DNA from: Eutreptiella sp. 'Long Island Sound 2002'
Taxonomy: Eukaryota > Euglenozoa > Euglenophyceae > Eutreptiales > Eutreptiaceae
DNA: 64,000 nt
Reading direction: 5' to 3'
NCBI GenBank assembly: GCA_964036045.1
Contig: OZ038382.1
Location: 150,920,961 to 150,984,960, forward strand
Shown: one piece after another, positions 47,807 through 60,175 of the stretch
How the letters are laid out: every line of letters starts with the position of its first letter
How positions within the stretch are numbered: position 1 is the first letter of the stretch
Translations under genes and position numbers: made by a program
The notes under the pieces: model-generated
Told to the model about the DNA's origin: nothing
Database searches by the model: none
What the model saw: the letters and a program-made list of their open reading frames with translations, nothing else

Positions 47807-48497
47807 ACATTGGCGAATCGGAGGGCCTTCTGTCTGATGAGTAGCTGGATCCGCTTCAGGGGCATATGGATCGACCCTTTCAGGACTGCGTAAGTCAGGG
47901 AGAGGCAAAAGGCCAGGATAAAGCCTGGTGGGAAGTGGACGCCATCACCTGGGGTTCCTATGACAGAAATACCTTTGTAAGGAGGGTATTGGACCACATG
48001 TCCAGCCAGGAAGAGCCGATTGGCGGGGATCCACCCACCTACGGTGACCTGTTCCGAGGCAAAGCCGGAGACCGGCCGATGGGCCACTTAAGGGGACCCC
48101 CAAGGCCAGCACCGAGTGGGAAAGACAGCCCTTCAAGTAAGCTCAGTGGTCTAGGTGCCCAGCAAAGCCAAGGCCAAGTCCGCTGAGTGCCCCAGGATCT
48201 AGGCATCGACGCCCAGGCTGAAGCAGAAGTACGGGGGTACCCTCTTGAGCCTTAGCCCACGCAAACTGCACCTCCTTTTTGAAGGGGCAGACACAAAAAA
48301 TGGCGACCGAAAAAACCGTTCTTTTTGGACATTTGCAGCACGCATGAATCAGACATCACCAAAGAAAGTTTTTTTACGCAATTTGCTGCTTCTTTTATGA
48401 TTTTGTTTTCCAAAATATATTATTATTTTGATTGATTTGAAGGGTGCGTACTACCAATATTGTTGTTTTTGTATTTCTAAATCCCACAAGCACGTAC

Positions 48498-49514
48498 CTT
48501 TTCAGAAGCTCATTTTCGGAAATGTAATTCTGTGGAACTCCTGTTGTACCAAAGTTTGTCCTGCGAATAATTATATTTTTATTCCGTCCCTCAGTGCGCA
48601 CGGCCTCGCGCACTCAGGGCCGTTGAAACAATTGTTAACAGAAGGCAACGAAAAAACGACACGAAATGCAGTACATGCAAACACTGAAATAAAAGCTCGG
48701 CAAAAATGTACAAGCCCTTAAGGGCATATAACTGCATTCGCGTCAAAGGCAAGTGCGCGAGACGTCGCGCAAACATGACTGCAAAAAAAAAGAAAAACAC
48801 CTGGGTTCATTGGTACCCACTTCTTCTTCGGTCCTGCAACCTTAGCCAACCTGGAATTCAGGATCCCTGCCACTGAACTTCCCCCACTTGGGGAGGCAAC
48901 GGTACCACGGGACGGCTGAGGACCAGAACACGATGGAGGCTTGAACTCTGCACTAGCACTTGCTGCAGTCTTCGCTTTCTTCTTTGGCAGGTCCTGAACG
49001 GAACCATCGGGACCTGCAGCAAAGTGAGACACATTCGCCCGCTTCGGCTTCTGCTATGGCTCAGGATCATCTTCCTTCTTTGCTTTAAGTGCTGCTGCTA
49101 CCTTTTCGTCCACTGTATGTGCGGCGGCGTCTGCTTGGCCAAGTCATACTTTTGTTCGTCTACCTGTTTGTGTTAGGTACCTTGTCGTGTTTCCCGGTTT
49201 TTTTCTGTTTGGTCTGCTCGTTGACGCATCAACAGGTACAGGTTCTAGCCCTCTTGTTGCAAAATGCGCACCCAGCGCTTGTCCTCCTGCCTTTTAGCTG
49301 CTGGTACGCTGTGTCACATTCTGTTGTTGAACCTGAATCGCTGTGCAAATGTTAACACGATTTGTGCCGCCAGGTTGTTTCGTTTCAGTCCGTTCTGTAA
49401 GTCGTCAGCTGTTTGGTATGCTGGTCTTGCAGCGCATGCCTCTCTTAGTGCTGCTGCTCCTTTGCTTACTTCTGCAATCCGATGCATTACTGATTTTCTG
49501 GCGTGAAGCGGCAT
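48498..49514 (-). CDS. Unknown gene, copy 2, downstream exons (unit B)
   Basis: This corresponds to copy 1 but with about 1.9 kb absent. The frame goes from DEKVAAALK directly into KAKKEDDPEP. It passes TAG at 49,054-49,056 and continues with QKPKRANVSHFAAGPDGSVQ and a Lys/Ala-rich stretch to a donor at 48,816. The 79-nt palindrome intron (48,561-48,639) and the exon with TNFGTTGVPQNYISENELL (48,498-48,560) follow. The upstream exon with MPLHARKSVMHRIAEVSKGA (to 49,514) and the 38-nt intron 49,321-49,358 match copy 1. Chromovirus copy B separates these exons from the first exons near 62,757-63,268. Confidence 0.5.
48752..48773. repeat. Palindrome copy present only in unit B
   Basis: AGTGCGCGAGACGTCGCGCA here, while the duplicate position in unit A (near 43,742) reads AGTGCAAACGTGAC with no palindrome. 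The flanks match on both sides, so about 14 bp were gained or lost after the duplication. Confidence 0.8.
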
Positions 49515-49566
49515 TCTGCGTATTTCTGTGTGAAATTGAATTTGCGCACCTATTTTAGTTATTACT

Positions 49567-51910
49567 TACCAGGACCGGCCCCCGCTGTGCCCCTTCCGCC
49601 AGTAACCCCTGCTGACTTGCTCCTGATCAACGATTGCATTTATCAAAATCCAAGGTTCCAAATCCAAAAATATAGAAAATGTAATCCTCCTTCAACCCTG
49701 AACAGCAACCAGATCCCACAAGTATAGCAATAACCCAATTCACAATCCAAATCAGGCTGCGGGCTTTCGTTCAGCACACCGGTATTCCCACGGTGGCGGG
49801 CATGTACAAGAATTGCACCAAGGAAGAAAGCCCTGAAATTGGCATATGAACACAAATAAAGCAAAGTTGGGGAGAGATGGAAACTTGCACAATCACAGCC
49901 ATAGACCCATCATTCCCTGGACTCAAGACCTTCCCTTGACTCACCAACATGATGCCCTGAACCCAGTCCAATAAGATGGTTAAATGCCAGATATCAAAAG
50001 TCACTACATAAACCCCAAAAATGTGTTCACTCCCCAGCCTCTAAATCCTAGCCCAATGGGGAAGGTGGCGTGTCATGGCCTAGAGTGGCACTCAGGACCA
50101 TGCCCTACCCTGACATAACCTTGGTTGGACTTGGAGTCGAATGGGCTTAGAGAAATGACCTATGAGTTTGAACTCATAACATGCCAAAAAACTGCCAATT
50201 CACACCATATTGGCCATATATTACATATATGCTCAAAATTGAAGTTACTACTTATCCAGAAGCTCCAAGCATGCATGGAGTCGAAGTCTACCATTCATGG
50301 AGGATAGAGACCAAAGGCCAATGCCCATGTACATCCCCATTTTACCCTCGAAACCCTTTCGGATATGGGCGCCATGCACTGCCCAAGTCAGCCCATGATC
50401 TTGAGACCAATTCTTGAAATCCTTCGTGCGCCAAGCCAAATGGAGTACACGATCCGGCATATGGTGGTGTTCAACTCCGAAGCATATGCCAACATATGAA
50501 CAACATACCATGGTTCGACTCCCCATAGGCGTCTTGCTGTTAGCTGACCAGGTGAGTACACAAAACGCAAAAATGAGCAAAAATTGAGGTCAAAAACATG
50601 AAAATATGACCAAATACAAAGTTGTCATGATAGTATATCTCTATGCTCACCCATGATATCCGCTCATGGTTCAATACACAAATGATTGGAACCATTTGCG
50701 AACAATTCCCCCACTTGGATCCCCAATCGGGCGCATGGAGATACCTTTGCCACTAATATCTACATGCCCCATGAAAATGGGAGTGCACTCATGGATCTCT
50801 TTATCAAACATACCATGAGCAATACATACGCGGTAGACTTGGTCTAGCGCTTTGAATTCCACAATTGGGACATGGGCAAAGCCCTTGTCACATATGGCTC
50901 CCCATCTCTTCGGCCACACGAAGATATATAACATGTGCGTGAGCATATCAAACATATACCATGCATATAACAAATACCCTCAAAATGTGGCTCCCACCAT
51001 GATATGCCATGTCCCTCCATTGACATAACTTCACGTTAAAAATGCGTAGGAACCCAAGAAAAGTTGCTATGCAATCCCAACACTCATGCGGCACACTCGA
51101 AAGTCGCATTAAAATATTCGGTTGCACGGTCCAAGAGTTATATATCACTTTATACCCTCTTGACCCTTTTCCCTTGCTACACCGGGCATGTGTGCGCGCC
51201 AAAGGCGTTTGATGCTTCCTCAATTAAGTTGAGACCAAGGCAGTTCCAACCCAACCTTCCTTATTCTCTTTCCTCAACCTCGCTCGTAGATATGGCTCTT
51301 CAAAGTGGACCCACGATTCGCTTTTGTTTCCCTTATATCTCCAAGTCAAATGGGTGGCAAGTATAAGGGAAACCTGATTCGGGCATAGGGAAAGGAGTAT
51401 GACCAATCGAAGAAGTCCAAATCAAGTGCGGCGATGTCGAAGTCGAAAATCCGATTTCGACATCGCGAAAAATTCAGATTAAAATTTCGAGTGCTTATTT
51501 AGAGAAGTGCGGAAGCAACGAAGCCTTTGCTGATGAAATCTGACCCTTCAACGGAATATCCGCCAAAATATCTGGAAATAACAGTTAACCAATCGGTTAA
51601 CACAAAATCGCGAGCCAACTGACAGTCGCCGATACATTGACCATCAGAACGAAAGGCTGAAAAATTACGGAAACATTATGATAATAAAACCCTGTTGATT
51701 CCTGATATTCCGATATATAAATCTCCGCTGGCGGTGCCTCGGTTCTGAATATGGCCGCTCATAGCCGGAATGGCCAAACCTATCACACTATCACATCGGG
51801 TTAGATCAGGTGGATGGGAGAGTATGATATCAGCCAATGGCGGCTTGCCGGCACATAGATACACACCCCAAGTGAGCCCAAGATGGCCACGGGGGTCCGA
51901 ACCGGCTTCA
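49567..51910 (-). repeat. 3' LTR of copy B
   Basis: On the minus strand it starts TGAAGCCGGTTCGGAC after the polypurine tract and ends CCGGTCCTGGTA before non-element DNA (AGTAATAACT). It aligns end to end with 60,409-62,752. Confidence 0.9.
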
Positions 51911-51921
51911 CCCCCCTTCTC
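51911..51921 (-). promoter_or_regulatory. Polypurine tract of copy B
   Basis: Minus-strand GAGAAGGGGGG immediately before the 3' LTR, identical to the tract at 7130-7140 of copy A. Confidence 0.8.
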
Positions 51922-52304
51922 AGAGCGTTGTATCCGCTCGGAAACCAATGAAGAGAGGACGGGAGGACCCCAATGGGCTCCAACCCCCCCCTCCATGTCC
52001 GTAGGACACATGGAGGCCCCACACACGTCGTAGGCGTCCCCCATGCCCCAAGGGAGGGGTGAGGACACTGATAGTCAGCGCCCTACGCCATATCCGGTCT
52101 CCTCTTGATCTACAACATGGACCAAGGGGATCAAAGATAGAAAAACGTCGTCGGTCGACCTAAATAAGTATACCACAATGCAATATATATGTGGAGATCG
52201 AGTGAAGGGGGTATTTGGCCAATCAAGGCCGAAGAATCCCCGGATGAACGCCCTCACTTGTCTCCCCATTCACAGAAACAAACAAAATGCCAAGAGGGGA
52301 TCCA
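51922..52304 (-). other. 3' untranslated region of copy B
   Basis: Matches 6744-7129 of copy A. No coding is seen beyond the short extension to TGA at 52,254 if TAA were read as Gln. Confidence 0.7.
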
Positions 52305-55300
52305 TTACGGTGCTACAGCAGCAACCAAATGGACCAATACGTCCTTGACATCCAAAGAAATACCCTTTTTCTTTAGGTAGTCCATCCAGACCGTGGTATA
52401 CCTCGGCACGAAACTGCTCGGAGGCTCCCACGAGTCCCTGGATGCGGCGAATCCCTTCCAACGGACCTTGTAAAGCCTCCCCCCAGGCGTCCCCGGGTCC
52501 GGCTTGTCCGCCAGGATCTTCTCCGCGGTGAAATCGTCGTCCTCACCCTTATCGTCCGAGTCCACATCGCCGGCCGTGGACTCGAAGGTGACGGGACGTC
52601 CGCTGGGGTCTGGTGCTCGGGGACGAAGCTGGGTGTGGTCGCGGTCCAGGATCTTGTTATCCCCCACACGTACCGCATACACATCTTGCCCGACCTTCCG
52701 CACGATTACCCCCGGCACATACCAGGACGCCTGCCGATGCCTGGACAGGACATCCTTGTGGTGCCGCTCCACCCACACGGTGTCTTGGAGAGCATACTTC
52801 TGGACCTTTCCCTGCTTGAAGTACTTGGCCCTCTTGTCATGCTCGTCCTGAAGTGCCTTGCACACCTTGGCCGCCGTGTCGTCCGCCTCAGACATCATAG
52901 CGTTCGCATCCCGGGCCACTTTGCCATGGTTCATCCACGGGAGAGTGCGTGACACTCGATCCCGTAGGAACAGGATGCGATGGGGCGACAGTCCAGTGGG
53001 TCCCGGAAGGTCGTGATACGCTTGGAGCACTCTCCACAGCGAGTTATACCAGTTCCGGCCCGGTTCGTCAATGTGCAGCTCGCAGAACTTCTCGAACATC
53101 TGCCGCCCGGCCACCTCAGCACGGCCATTCGACCGGCTGTGGTACGCCACGGTCTTGGCGTGCCGAATCCCCATGTGCTTGCACATCGTCTTGAACCACG
53201 TCCCCACGAATTGACTGCCCCGATCGCTGCAGATGACAGCTGGGACATCGAAAATCGTCAGCCAATGCCTGATCATGGCATTAGCTACGGTCTTGGCCTG
53301 CAGCCCCACTCCATGCTTGTCCTTCTTGTCCTTCTTCTTGGACTTCCTGCCAGGGACCGCCACGATATACCCACTGTGCCTATCCACCGCCAGGATGACA
53401 CAGTCGTAGGTCTCTCCTTCCACGGTGACCTCAGGCATGGCGAATACATCCATGGCAACGGACCGCATAGGGGCCTCCGGTATAGCCGTATACAGCGGGT
53501 TGCCCGCTGTGGAGTGGTTGGGACTCTTCGTGGCCCGACACACGGCACAGTCGTTACAGTACCTATCCAGGATGGCGTAATACACCGGAGGGAACTTGAA
53601 ACGCCACTCCAGGTCCTGCTGCATCTTGTCTCGGCCAGGGTGCATGAGCTGGGCGTTGTGCCAATGGTCAATGAGTTCCTCCACTCGGTTCTCCGGCACC
53701 AGCAGCTTGTCCTTGAGGAACATCTTGTCGCCATCCTCGGTCAAGCCCTCGGGCCACTGATCGTCCGACGGGGCGCTCACGGCAATCCAGTACTTGCTCC
53801 AGTGCTCAGATGCCGCGTAGTCATCCGACCAGTCCTCTGTGAGCACCGACCTGACTAGCTCTACAGGGGCCACCATCCATTGCTCGAGGGTTTCCTCTCG
53901 AATAGCTTGGACGCGGGCACCCCGGAACTTGGCCAGGTCCGTACGGTTCGCCATCACCACAAAGCACTTGACTCCCTCTTGCTCCATGACCTTCTCCATC
54001 TCGATGATGCGCTTGGCCTCCTCGGTCTCCTCGGCGTCTCCATGGCTGGATATGTCCATCCAAGCCTTGCCCGCGGGGTAGGCCCATCGACTGAGGCAAT
54101 CTGCCACAGTGTTGTCCTTCCCCGGAACGTATACGACGCTGAGGTCGAACTTGGCGAACGTCTCATGCCATCGGGCCCTCCTTGCCGCCGGTCCCGAGGG
54201 GGTGTCGACGTGCTCCTTGTGCCAGCTCTGCAAGGACTGATGGTCCGTACAAACCACCACCGGTTGCAATCCGATGTGGCCAGACCACTTCCTGAGCGCA
54301 CATACAATGGCGTACGTCTCCTTCTCCCTCGCAGTCCAGGTGCGGCGTTGGCCCTCGGCCAGGATCCGGCTCCAGAACGCCACGGGTACATGTGACCCGT
54401 CGTCTCGGATCTGCTCGAGGACCGCCCCCACAGCATAGTCCGAGGCGTCCGTCCGTAGCACGAATCCCTTGTCTGGGTCCACCAGGAATAGCCCCAACTG
54501 CCCCAGGAGTCGCTCCTTAAGGCGGTTGAACGCATCTTCGGCCTCAGGGGTCCAGGCAAGCTTCTTCTTGCTTCCCTTCCGGCCGTCGAACTTGCCCACT
54601 TGCAGCATCTTGTGCAGCGGCCCCGAGAGTTCTGCATACATCCGGACGTAGCCCGAATAGTAATTGCAGAACCCCATGAAGGACCGGAGTTCGCTGATGG
54701 TCTGGGGCTTCTCCCAGTGGTGCAGGGACGCCAGCTTCCCAGGCATGGGACGGCGTTGCCCATGACCAACCACGTGACCCGCGAACTCCACTTCCTTCAC
54801 GAAGAGTGAGGCTTTGGTGGGCTTGCACACCATGTTGTGCTTGTCCAACTCGCTGAGCACTCGGCGCAGATCCTTCTCATGCGCGTCGATGAGCTCGTCC
54901 TCAGTCATGTTCTCCGTGCCGGACCCAATGATGATGTCATCTACGAAGGGATCGGCACAGTCCCGGACAGGACCGAGTAGGTCCTCCATCATGCGCTGGA
55001 AAGCGGCGTTGCCATTCTTGGCACCCATAGGCACCACTTTCCACTGCATGGGCCCCAGCGGCGTCGACATCGCTGTGCAGGGCGTGGAATCCGGGTGCAG
55101 CGGCATCTGGTAGTAACCGTGTTTCAGGTCCAACACCGTGAAAATCCGCTTTTTCTGTTGCTTCTGGAGGATGGAGTCGATCAGGGGAAGCGAGTACGAG
55201 TCGTGCTCGGTCTGCTCGTTCAAACCTCTGTAATCAACCACCAACCTCCACTCGCCTTTCTCCTTCTTGGGCACGATGAAGGCTGGACTGGCCCACTCAC

Positions 55301-57370
55301 TGTCGGAGGGTTCGATCCATCCCCGCTCAATGAACTCGGCCAACAGCTTCTTCATGGCCTCGGCCCGATCGCCCTGAAGTTGGTACTCCCGATGACGATA
55401 GATCTTCGGGTTCGGCTTCAGCTTGATCTTCGCTGTACCAAACCTCCCACGATCTGGAGGGTTCTTGTTGGCGACGCCACTGAATAGCCGCGGATAGGCC
55501 TTGATCAGCCTCTCCTTCAGCTCGGCGACCCTCGGGTTCTCCTGGGCCTCTTCAGCCGCTTGCTTCGGTATCGATACAACCGACCGCACTGCGGTATAGG
55601 CCTCTTCGGGGTCCGAGTCCGACTTCTCCTCGTCCGATATGCCGTCTTCATCGTCGTGGGTCTCGACTCCCACCGATAATCTTCGAAAATTTGCGGCCTC
55701 GGGCTGGTGCTCGTCGCTACCGGTTCCCACTCTTGGAAAACCCCACGTTGGTGGATCCGACCCAACCGGACCATCGTATTGGTCCGCGATGTGATCCTTG
55801 ACCCTCGCCACGAACTCATCCTTGTCGTACTTGCCGGTGACCAACATCTTGTCATCCCACCAATGCGGAGATGTGACCATGGCCCGCCTCTTCTTGGCTG
55901 CCACACGGTCGTGCATCCCCATTCGCATGTAGTTGACGACGTCGTCGATCTCGGCGTGGGACAGGACGTCAATGCCATCAATTGGCTGATCCGTCCCATC
56001 CTTGGGCTCAAACATGACCTTCATGGGCACCGCCTCCACCCTACGGAGGAATGCTTCATCACCCGTGGGCTGGGCCTGCGCCCCATCCACCAGGAAAGCC
56101 TTGGTACCCCACGCTTGACCCGGGGAGGGCATTGATACACCCTTGGCGTCGATGAACAGCTCCTCCTCTGGCCCGAATGACATCTCGTTCAGGGTGATGG
56201 AATCCAGCGCCGACTTGAGACTCTCCAGCGGACATGGGGTGGATCCTATGCCGGTTATGACCAGGATCCCCTTCGCCCTATCCGCGATGATCTTCTCCAC
56301 CGTGCGTCTGGTATTGTCCAGGGAGCCATGCCCATACATGGGTCCCCACTCCTTCAAACCCCAATGCCTGTGCCAGGCTGAGTCTCCTCGATGCCAATGC
56401 CTCCTACACTTCCGCAGATGTGAGGCATCCCGGGAAGCAAAGACGTCCGTCTCGGGTGCTTCGGCTCCCAGCGTCTGGATCATCCTGGTATACACCTGCG
56501 GCGCCATTCCATACTCCGTGAGCTGAACTCCGCGGTCTCCTCTGGACTTGGCACCCACAGCTTGCACCGCTTGGACGATCCGATCCTCTTCCTCAGCATT
56601 CCATTGGGATGATCCGCATGCATAATCCGTAGACAGCCATGTGAGGCATTCATCGTCCTCCCGGACCAGCGTTGCACGATGGGGAAGGGCTCCAATGGCG
56701 TTGGCCACCATGAAGTCGTACCCCATGATCATATCCCAATCAGTAATGTCGGCCACGTAGAAGTTCCCGGATTGAGTGCTTCTCTTCGCCTGATCAGGGC
56801 GGTTCAAGCGCTCATGCTCCCAGAATTCCATACTGATAGTGGCCTCATGGGTGCCACCACCCATGATCTCTCCGTTGGCGACCTTCAGGCGCACCGGTCT
56901 CCGGCTGGGCTGCAGGAATTCCTCCTTGAACAACCCTCTCCGGACCAGGCTCACCTGGGCACCCGTATCCACTAACACATCCACCACCTTCTCCTCTCGT
57001 CCGCACCGTACTCGCACTTTCAAGTGCAACTGCCGCTCGTCGCCATGAGGTGTATGGACGACTCTCACGGCATGCAACTCTAGCACGTCCGGGTGCATCA
57101 GGACTTCAAGGGTATGGTCGCGGATGGTGTAGATCTTGGGTTGGTCCTGCCCATCCACGGGGCTCTCTGTGGTCACTCCATCCTTCTTGCCATGTCCGTA
57201 CCCACATGTACTTCCTTTGGCAGGGCGCTCCAGGGGTTGGGAGTGGCGAAACTCAGCGGTTTTGGCTCTTCCGGAGCCTTCTTCGGCACCCGATGTGCCT
57301 TCGCTTTCTCTGAGATTCCACTGATTTCCGGAGAAGAGACCTCCGAGGTCCCACTCCCGTGGGGGCTCCT
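52305..57370 (-). CDS. pol: pol of chromovirus copy B (PR-RT-RNaseH-IN-chromodomain)
   Basis: The main frame runs 57,176-52,305 (1,623 codons). The aspartic protease has VLVDTGAQVSLV (Asp about residue 70). The RT has VVDYRGLNEQTEHDSYSLPL and PFVDDIIIG (54,936-54,947, residues 744-747), with FVDD rather than the common YVDD. RNase H has RTDASDYAVGAVL (about 905) and YVPGKDNTVADCLSR. The integrase has a zinc region near 1165, MDVFAMPEV (about 1243), VICSDRGSQF (about 1320) and a downstream Glu. The C-terminal chromodomain (about 1549-1605, YKVRWKGFAASRDSWEPP) probably guides insertion to marked chromatin. One base is missing near 57,205 relative to copy A, separating it from gag. It ends at TAA 52,305; the next in-frame TGA is at 52,254-52,256. 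Confidence 0.92.
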
Positions 57371-60175
57371 CTAGACTTGGCTTCCCGCAGCCCCTTTCGG
57401 CTGCGATTCGCCAGGACTTTGTCCACCACGTTGCTGGGCTTTGAGTTCCTCCAACGTCCTCAACATGTCCTCAGCAACCTCCTCGATCGACCTCGCTCGT
57501 CGGTCTTGGCCAGGTCCACCACCATAGTTTCTTCCTCCGCCTTTTCCTTGGCCTTTGCCTTGGCCTTTTCCCCCATCTCCGCCCTTCGCCTTCCAGTCGG
57601 AAATCCGCTGCTCCTTGGGCTTCTTCTCGGGGTGGGCTGCGAAGTAGGCCTTCTTGTCCGCCTCATACACCTTGCACTGACGGTGGTCATGTGCATGGTT
57701 ATCCCCCTTGCCATAACAGACCCAGCACCCGTCGTGCTGAGACCTGCACTCTCGGAACGAGAGCGGTGGGTTCCCAATCCTCCTTGGCTCTTTGCCCTTC
57801 TCCGGTCCCACCTGGCTCCATCTGGACCGATCCTGCCCATTGTTCTTCACGTTGTGCGCCACAAACGCAAAGAAATGGGCCTCCTCGTGATCCTCCCGGG
57901 ACCAGTGGTCTTGGCCACTTCCACTTCCATCCTCCGCGGAGTTGGCCGCGTCCTCCTGGATCCCCCGATGATGGCGATCTTCTCGGTGTCCTCGTTGTCC
58001 ATGACCATGCCGATCCTGCACGTGGGCCTCGTTCTTCGCATTGAGCTTTAACTCCACCGTGATGTACTTCACGATCTCGTCAAGGCTCATGCGCGCGAAG
58101 ATGACCTGCATCTTCAGCGGCTCCCCGCGCCTCCACTCCACGTTGTTGAGGCGCAGCAACGTTTGCCCCATGGAGTCTCCAAACACCTCCACGTACACGG
58201 CGTTCTTCAGGCCCAACATCCGGTCGGGTTCGCCCAGGTTCCTCCTGAAGAACTCCATGATACCCGCATGGGTATCCTCCGCCGCCATGATCCTCACCGC
58301 CACCCGTCTCTTGGCGCGCTTCTTCTCCTCGTCCTCCACTCTCCTCTTCCAGCTGCCGGGGAGGACGTCCTTCAGCAAGTGGCGGATCTCACTGGCCTCG
58401 TTCCAGTCTTCCACCAACTTGAGGCATCTGCGGTACTTCCGCAGATACCGGTTCCACTCCCGGACCCGCAACTCACCGCGGTCCAGCGGCAGTGGAATGG
58501 ACCACAGGTCCTCCAGCTTCTGGTTTGGAGCGTCCACCCGCTCCTCGTCCTCCAACCACTGGAGGCAGGCCTGCTCCGTCCGGATCAATCCTTCCCGGAT
58601 CTGATCCCGCAGCTCCTCCTTCAGGTCCTGCGCCAAGCGGTGTGGGAATGTCCGGCACACCCACTTGTCCCGCGGCGCTCCCCGCATCTCGCCGACGACC
58701 TCCTCGGCGAAGTCCTCCCAGTCCAGGATGAAGTCATCCAGGTTGGACGGGTTCCCGTCATAATATGGGATTTTGATTCCCCTGAGGTCGTCGATCCTGA
58801 TGGCGTCTCCGACGTCTCCAGCCACCACTCCACCGAGACGGATACCACCTGTGGCCGGGGGGTTTGAGTACACTCCCCGTACATCCCTCTCCTCCATGGA
58901 GTGCGGTCCAGTTGGGCCTGAACCCATGGGGTTTGGAATGCGGGAAGGACTTGCTCCATCGACCATCCATATTCCCGTATTGGGGTCCTTCGCCCACATG
59001 TTTCCGCTTGGATGGCCTCGACCATGTCCGTCGGCGCTTCCCATGGTTCGCCCCTGCATGGTCTGGTTCTGGATCTCGATCTTCTCTTCCGCATAGACTG
59101 CCATATTCGTCGTCAGCGGTACATCCTGGGCGGCGTGGGACATCTGCACTGTCAGGCTCCTCGGGTCCGTGGCTACGTGCCCTTCCCGCCTGGACCCAGC
59201 CAGTGCCGTGTGTTCCCCGAGCATTGTTGACTCGCTGAACAGGGGAACATACGGCAGCGCACCCGGGTCAACACGCGGAGGCGCGTAGGGTGCCTCTGCA
59301 GGGCCGCCCATGGGTTTCTCCATGGCGCTCCTTAGGGTCTTAACCCGCTCCACCAGCTCCACCGCGGCCGGCTTTGCCGGGAGCTCCGGACCCGAGGCGA
59401 GGGGCTGTCGCTCCTCTAGCCTTCTCAGGCGTCCCGACATGTCCTCCGCTAAGTGGAGGAGGCTGTCCACCACTTGCTGCTGCTTCTGCAGGGCCAGCTC
59501 CAGATTCTCCCGGTACCGGGCCTGATCCGCTCGCAGCTCCTCCATGTGGTTCTCCGCAGCCGACTGGTCGTCCAGGATCCCCGCGACGTCCTCCTCTAGA
59601 GCATCCTTGGCGTTGTCCAGGCGGTCAAGATGATTCACGATGGCGTCCATCCCCATCTTCGGGTACTTGCCCATGAGGAAGGACACGTGCTCGCAGTGGC
59701 ACGCAGCGTGCTTTCCGCCGGATTCAGCACATCCCGCGGTTCCCGGCACCTCAGACTCGTCGCCCATGGGCGTATCGCCGATGGCGTCCGTCTCTGGTCC
59801 CGTGTGCCGGGGCACAGGTGCCGTCCGGGCCCTGACTGGCCTCTCCAAGCCCTCGGCGTCGTGCTGCAGGGCGGACTCGGGGGCCGTATGCGCCCTGGCG
59901 ATCGGCGCGGACATCTCCGGCTCCAAAGGTGGCTCGTGGGCTGTCCGATAGCCCTCCGAGTGCCCCTCGGATTCCCACAGCCTGACCGGGCTGGGGTCCG
60001 TGTCCATAGCCCCGACGTCCCTTGCCGCGGACTTGGGTGACCCGCGCTTCCGGTAGCGCCGGGCCCGTCCTCCACTGCTGCCTGAATGGCAAGCCTCATC
60101 AGAGTCCTCCGCGGCGGAGCGGAGGTTGCATGCCTTTCGGCAGCGACGCTCACACATGGAGACCAGGTCCTCCAT
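57371..60175 (-). CDS. gag: gag of chromovirus copy B (934 aa)
   Basis: This is the structural polyprotein that forms the virus-like particle. It begins MEDLVSMCERRCRKACNLRS. It has an acidic/Ser-rich N-terminus, a coiled-coil-like middle (ENLELALQKQQQVVDSLLHL, about residues 220-260) and a capsid-like part from about residue 450 (DDFILDWEDFAEEVVGEM). A variant zinc knuckle, CWVCYGKGDNHAHDHRQC (Cx2Cx8Hx4C), lies near 57,680-57,730, followed by a Gly/Lys-rich tract. At 934 codons it is long for a Gypsy gag. It ends with TAG 57,371-57,373. Restoring the one base missing near 57,205 would put pol in the same frame, as it is in copy A. So gag-pol expression would use readthrough or a sense TAG. 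Confidence 0.88.
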   Translation of the reverse strand: MEDLVSMCERRCRKACNLRSAAEDSDEACHSGSSGGRARRYRKRGSPKSAARDVGAMDTDPSPVRLWESEGHSEGYRTAHEPPLEPEMSAPIARAHTAPESALQHDAEGLERPVRARTAPVPRHTGPETDAIGDTPMGDESEVPGTAGCAESGGKHAACHCEHVSFLMGKYPKMGMDAIVNHLDRLDNAKDALEEDVAGILDDQSAAENHMEELRADQARYRENLELALQKQQQVVDSLLHLAEDMSGRLRRLEERQPLASGPELPAKPAAVELVERVKTLRSAMEKPMGGPAEAPYAPPRVDPGALPYVPLFSESTMLGEHTALAGSRREGHVATDPRSLTVQMSHAAQDVPLTTNMAVYAEEKIEIQNQTMQGRTMGSADGHGRGHPSGNMWAKDPNTGIWMVDGASPSRIPNPMGSGPTGPHSMEERDVRGVYSNPPATGGIRLGGVVAGDVGDAIRIDDLRGIKIPYYDGNPSNLDDFILDWEDFAEEVVGEMRGAPRDKWVCRTFPHRLAQDLKEELRDQIREGLIRTEQACLQWLEDEERVDAPNQKLEDLWSIPLPLDRGELRVREWNRYLRKYRRCLKLVEDWNEASEIRHLLKDVLPGSWKRRVEDEEKKRAKRRVAVRIMAAEDTHAGIMEFFRRNLGEPDRMLGLKNAVYVEVFGDSMGQTLLRLNNVEWRRGEPLKMQVIFARMSLDEIVKYITVELKLNAKNEAHVQDRHGHGQRGHREDRHHRGIQEDAANSAEDGSGSGQDHWSREDHEEAHFFAFVAHNVKNNGQDRSRWSQVGPEKGKEPRRIGNPPLSFRECRSQHDGCWVCYGKGDNHAHDHRQCKVYEADKKAYFAAHPEKKPKEQRISDWKAKGGDGGKGQGKGQGKGGGRNYGGGPGQDRRARSIEEVAEDMLRTLEELKAQQRGGQSPGESQPKGAAGSQV

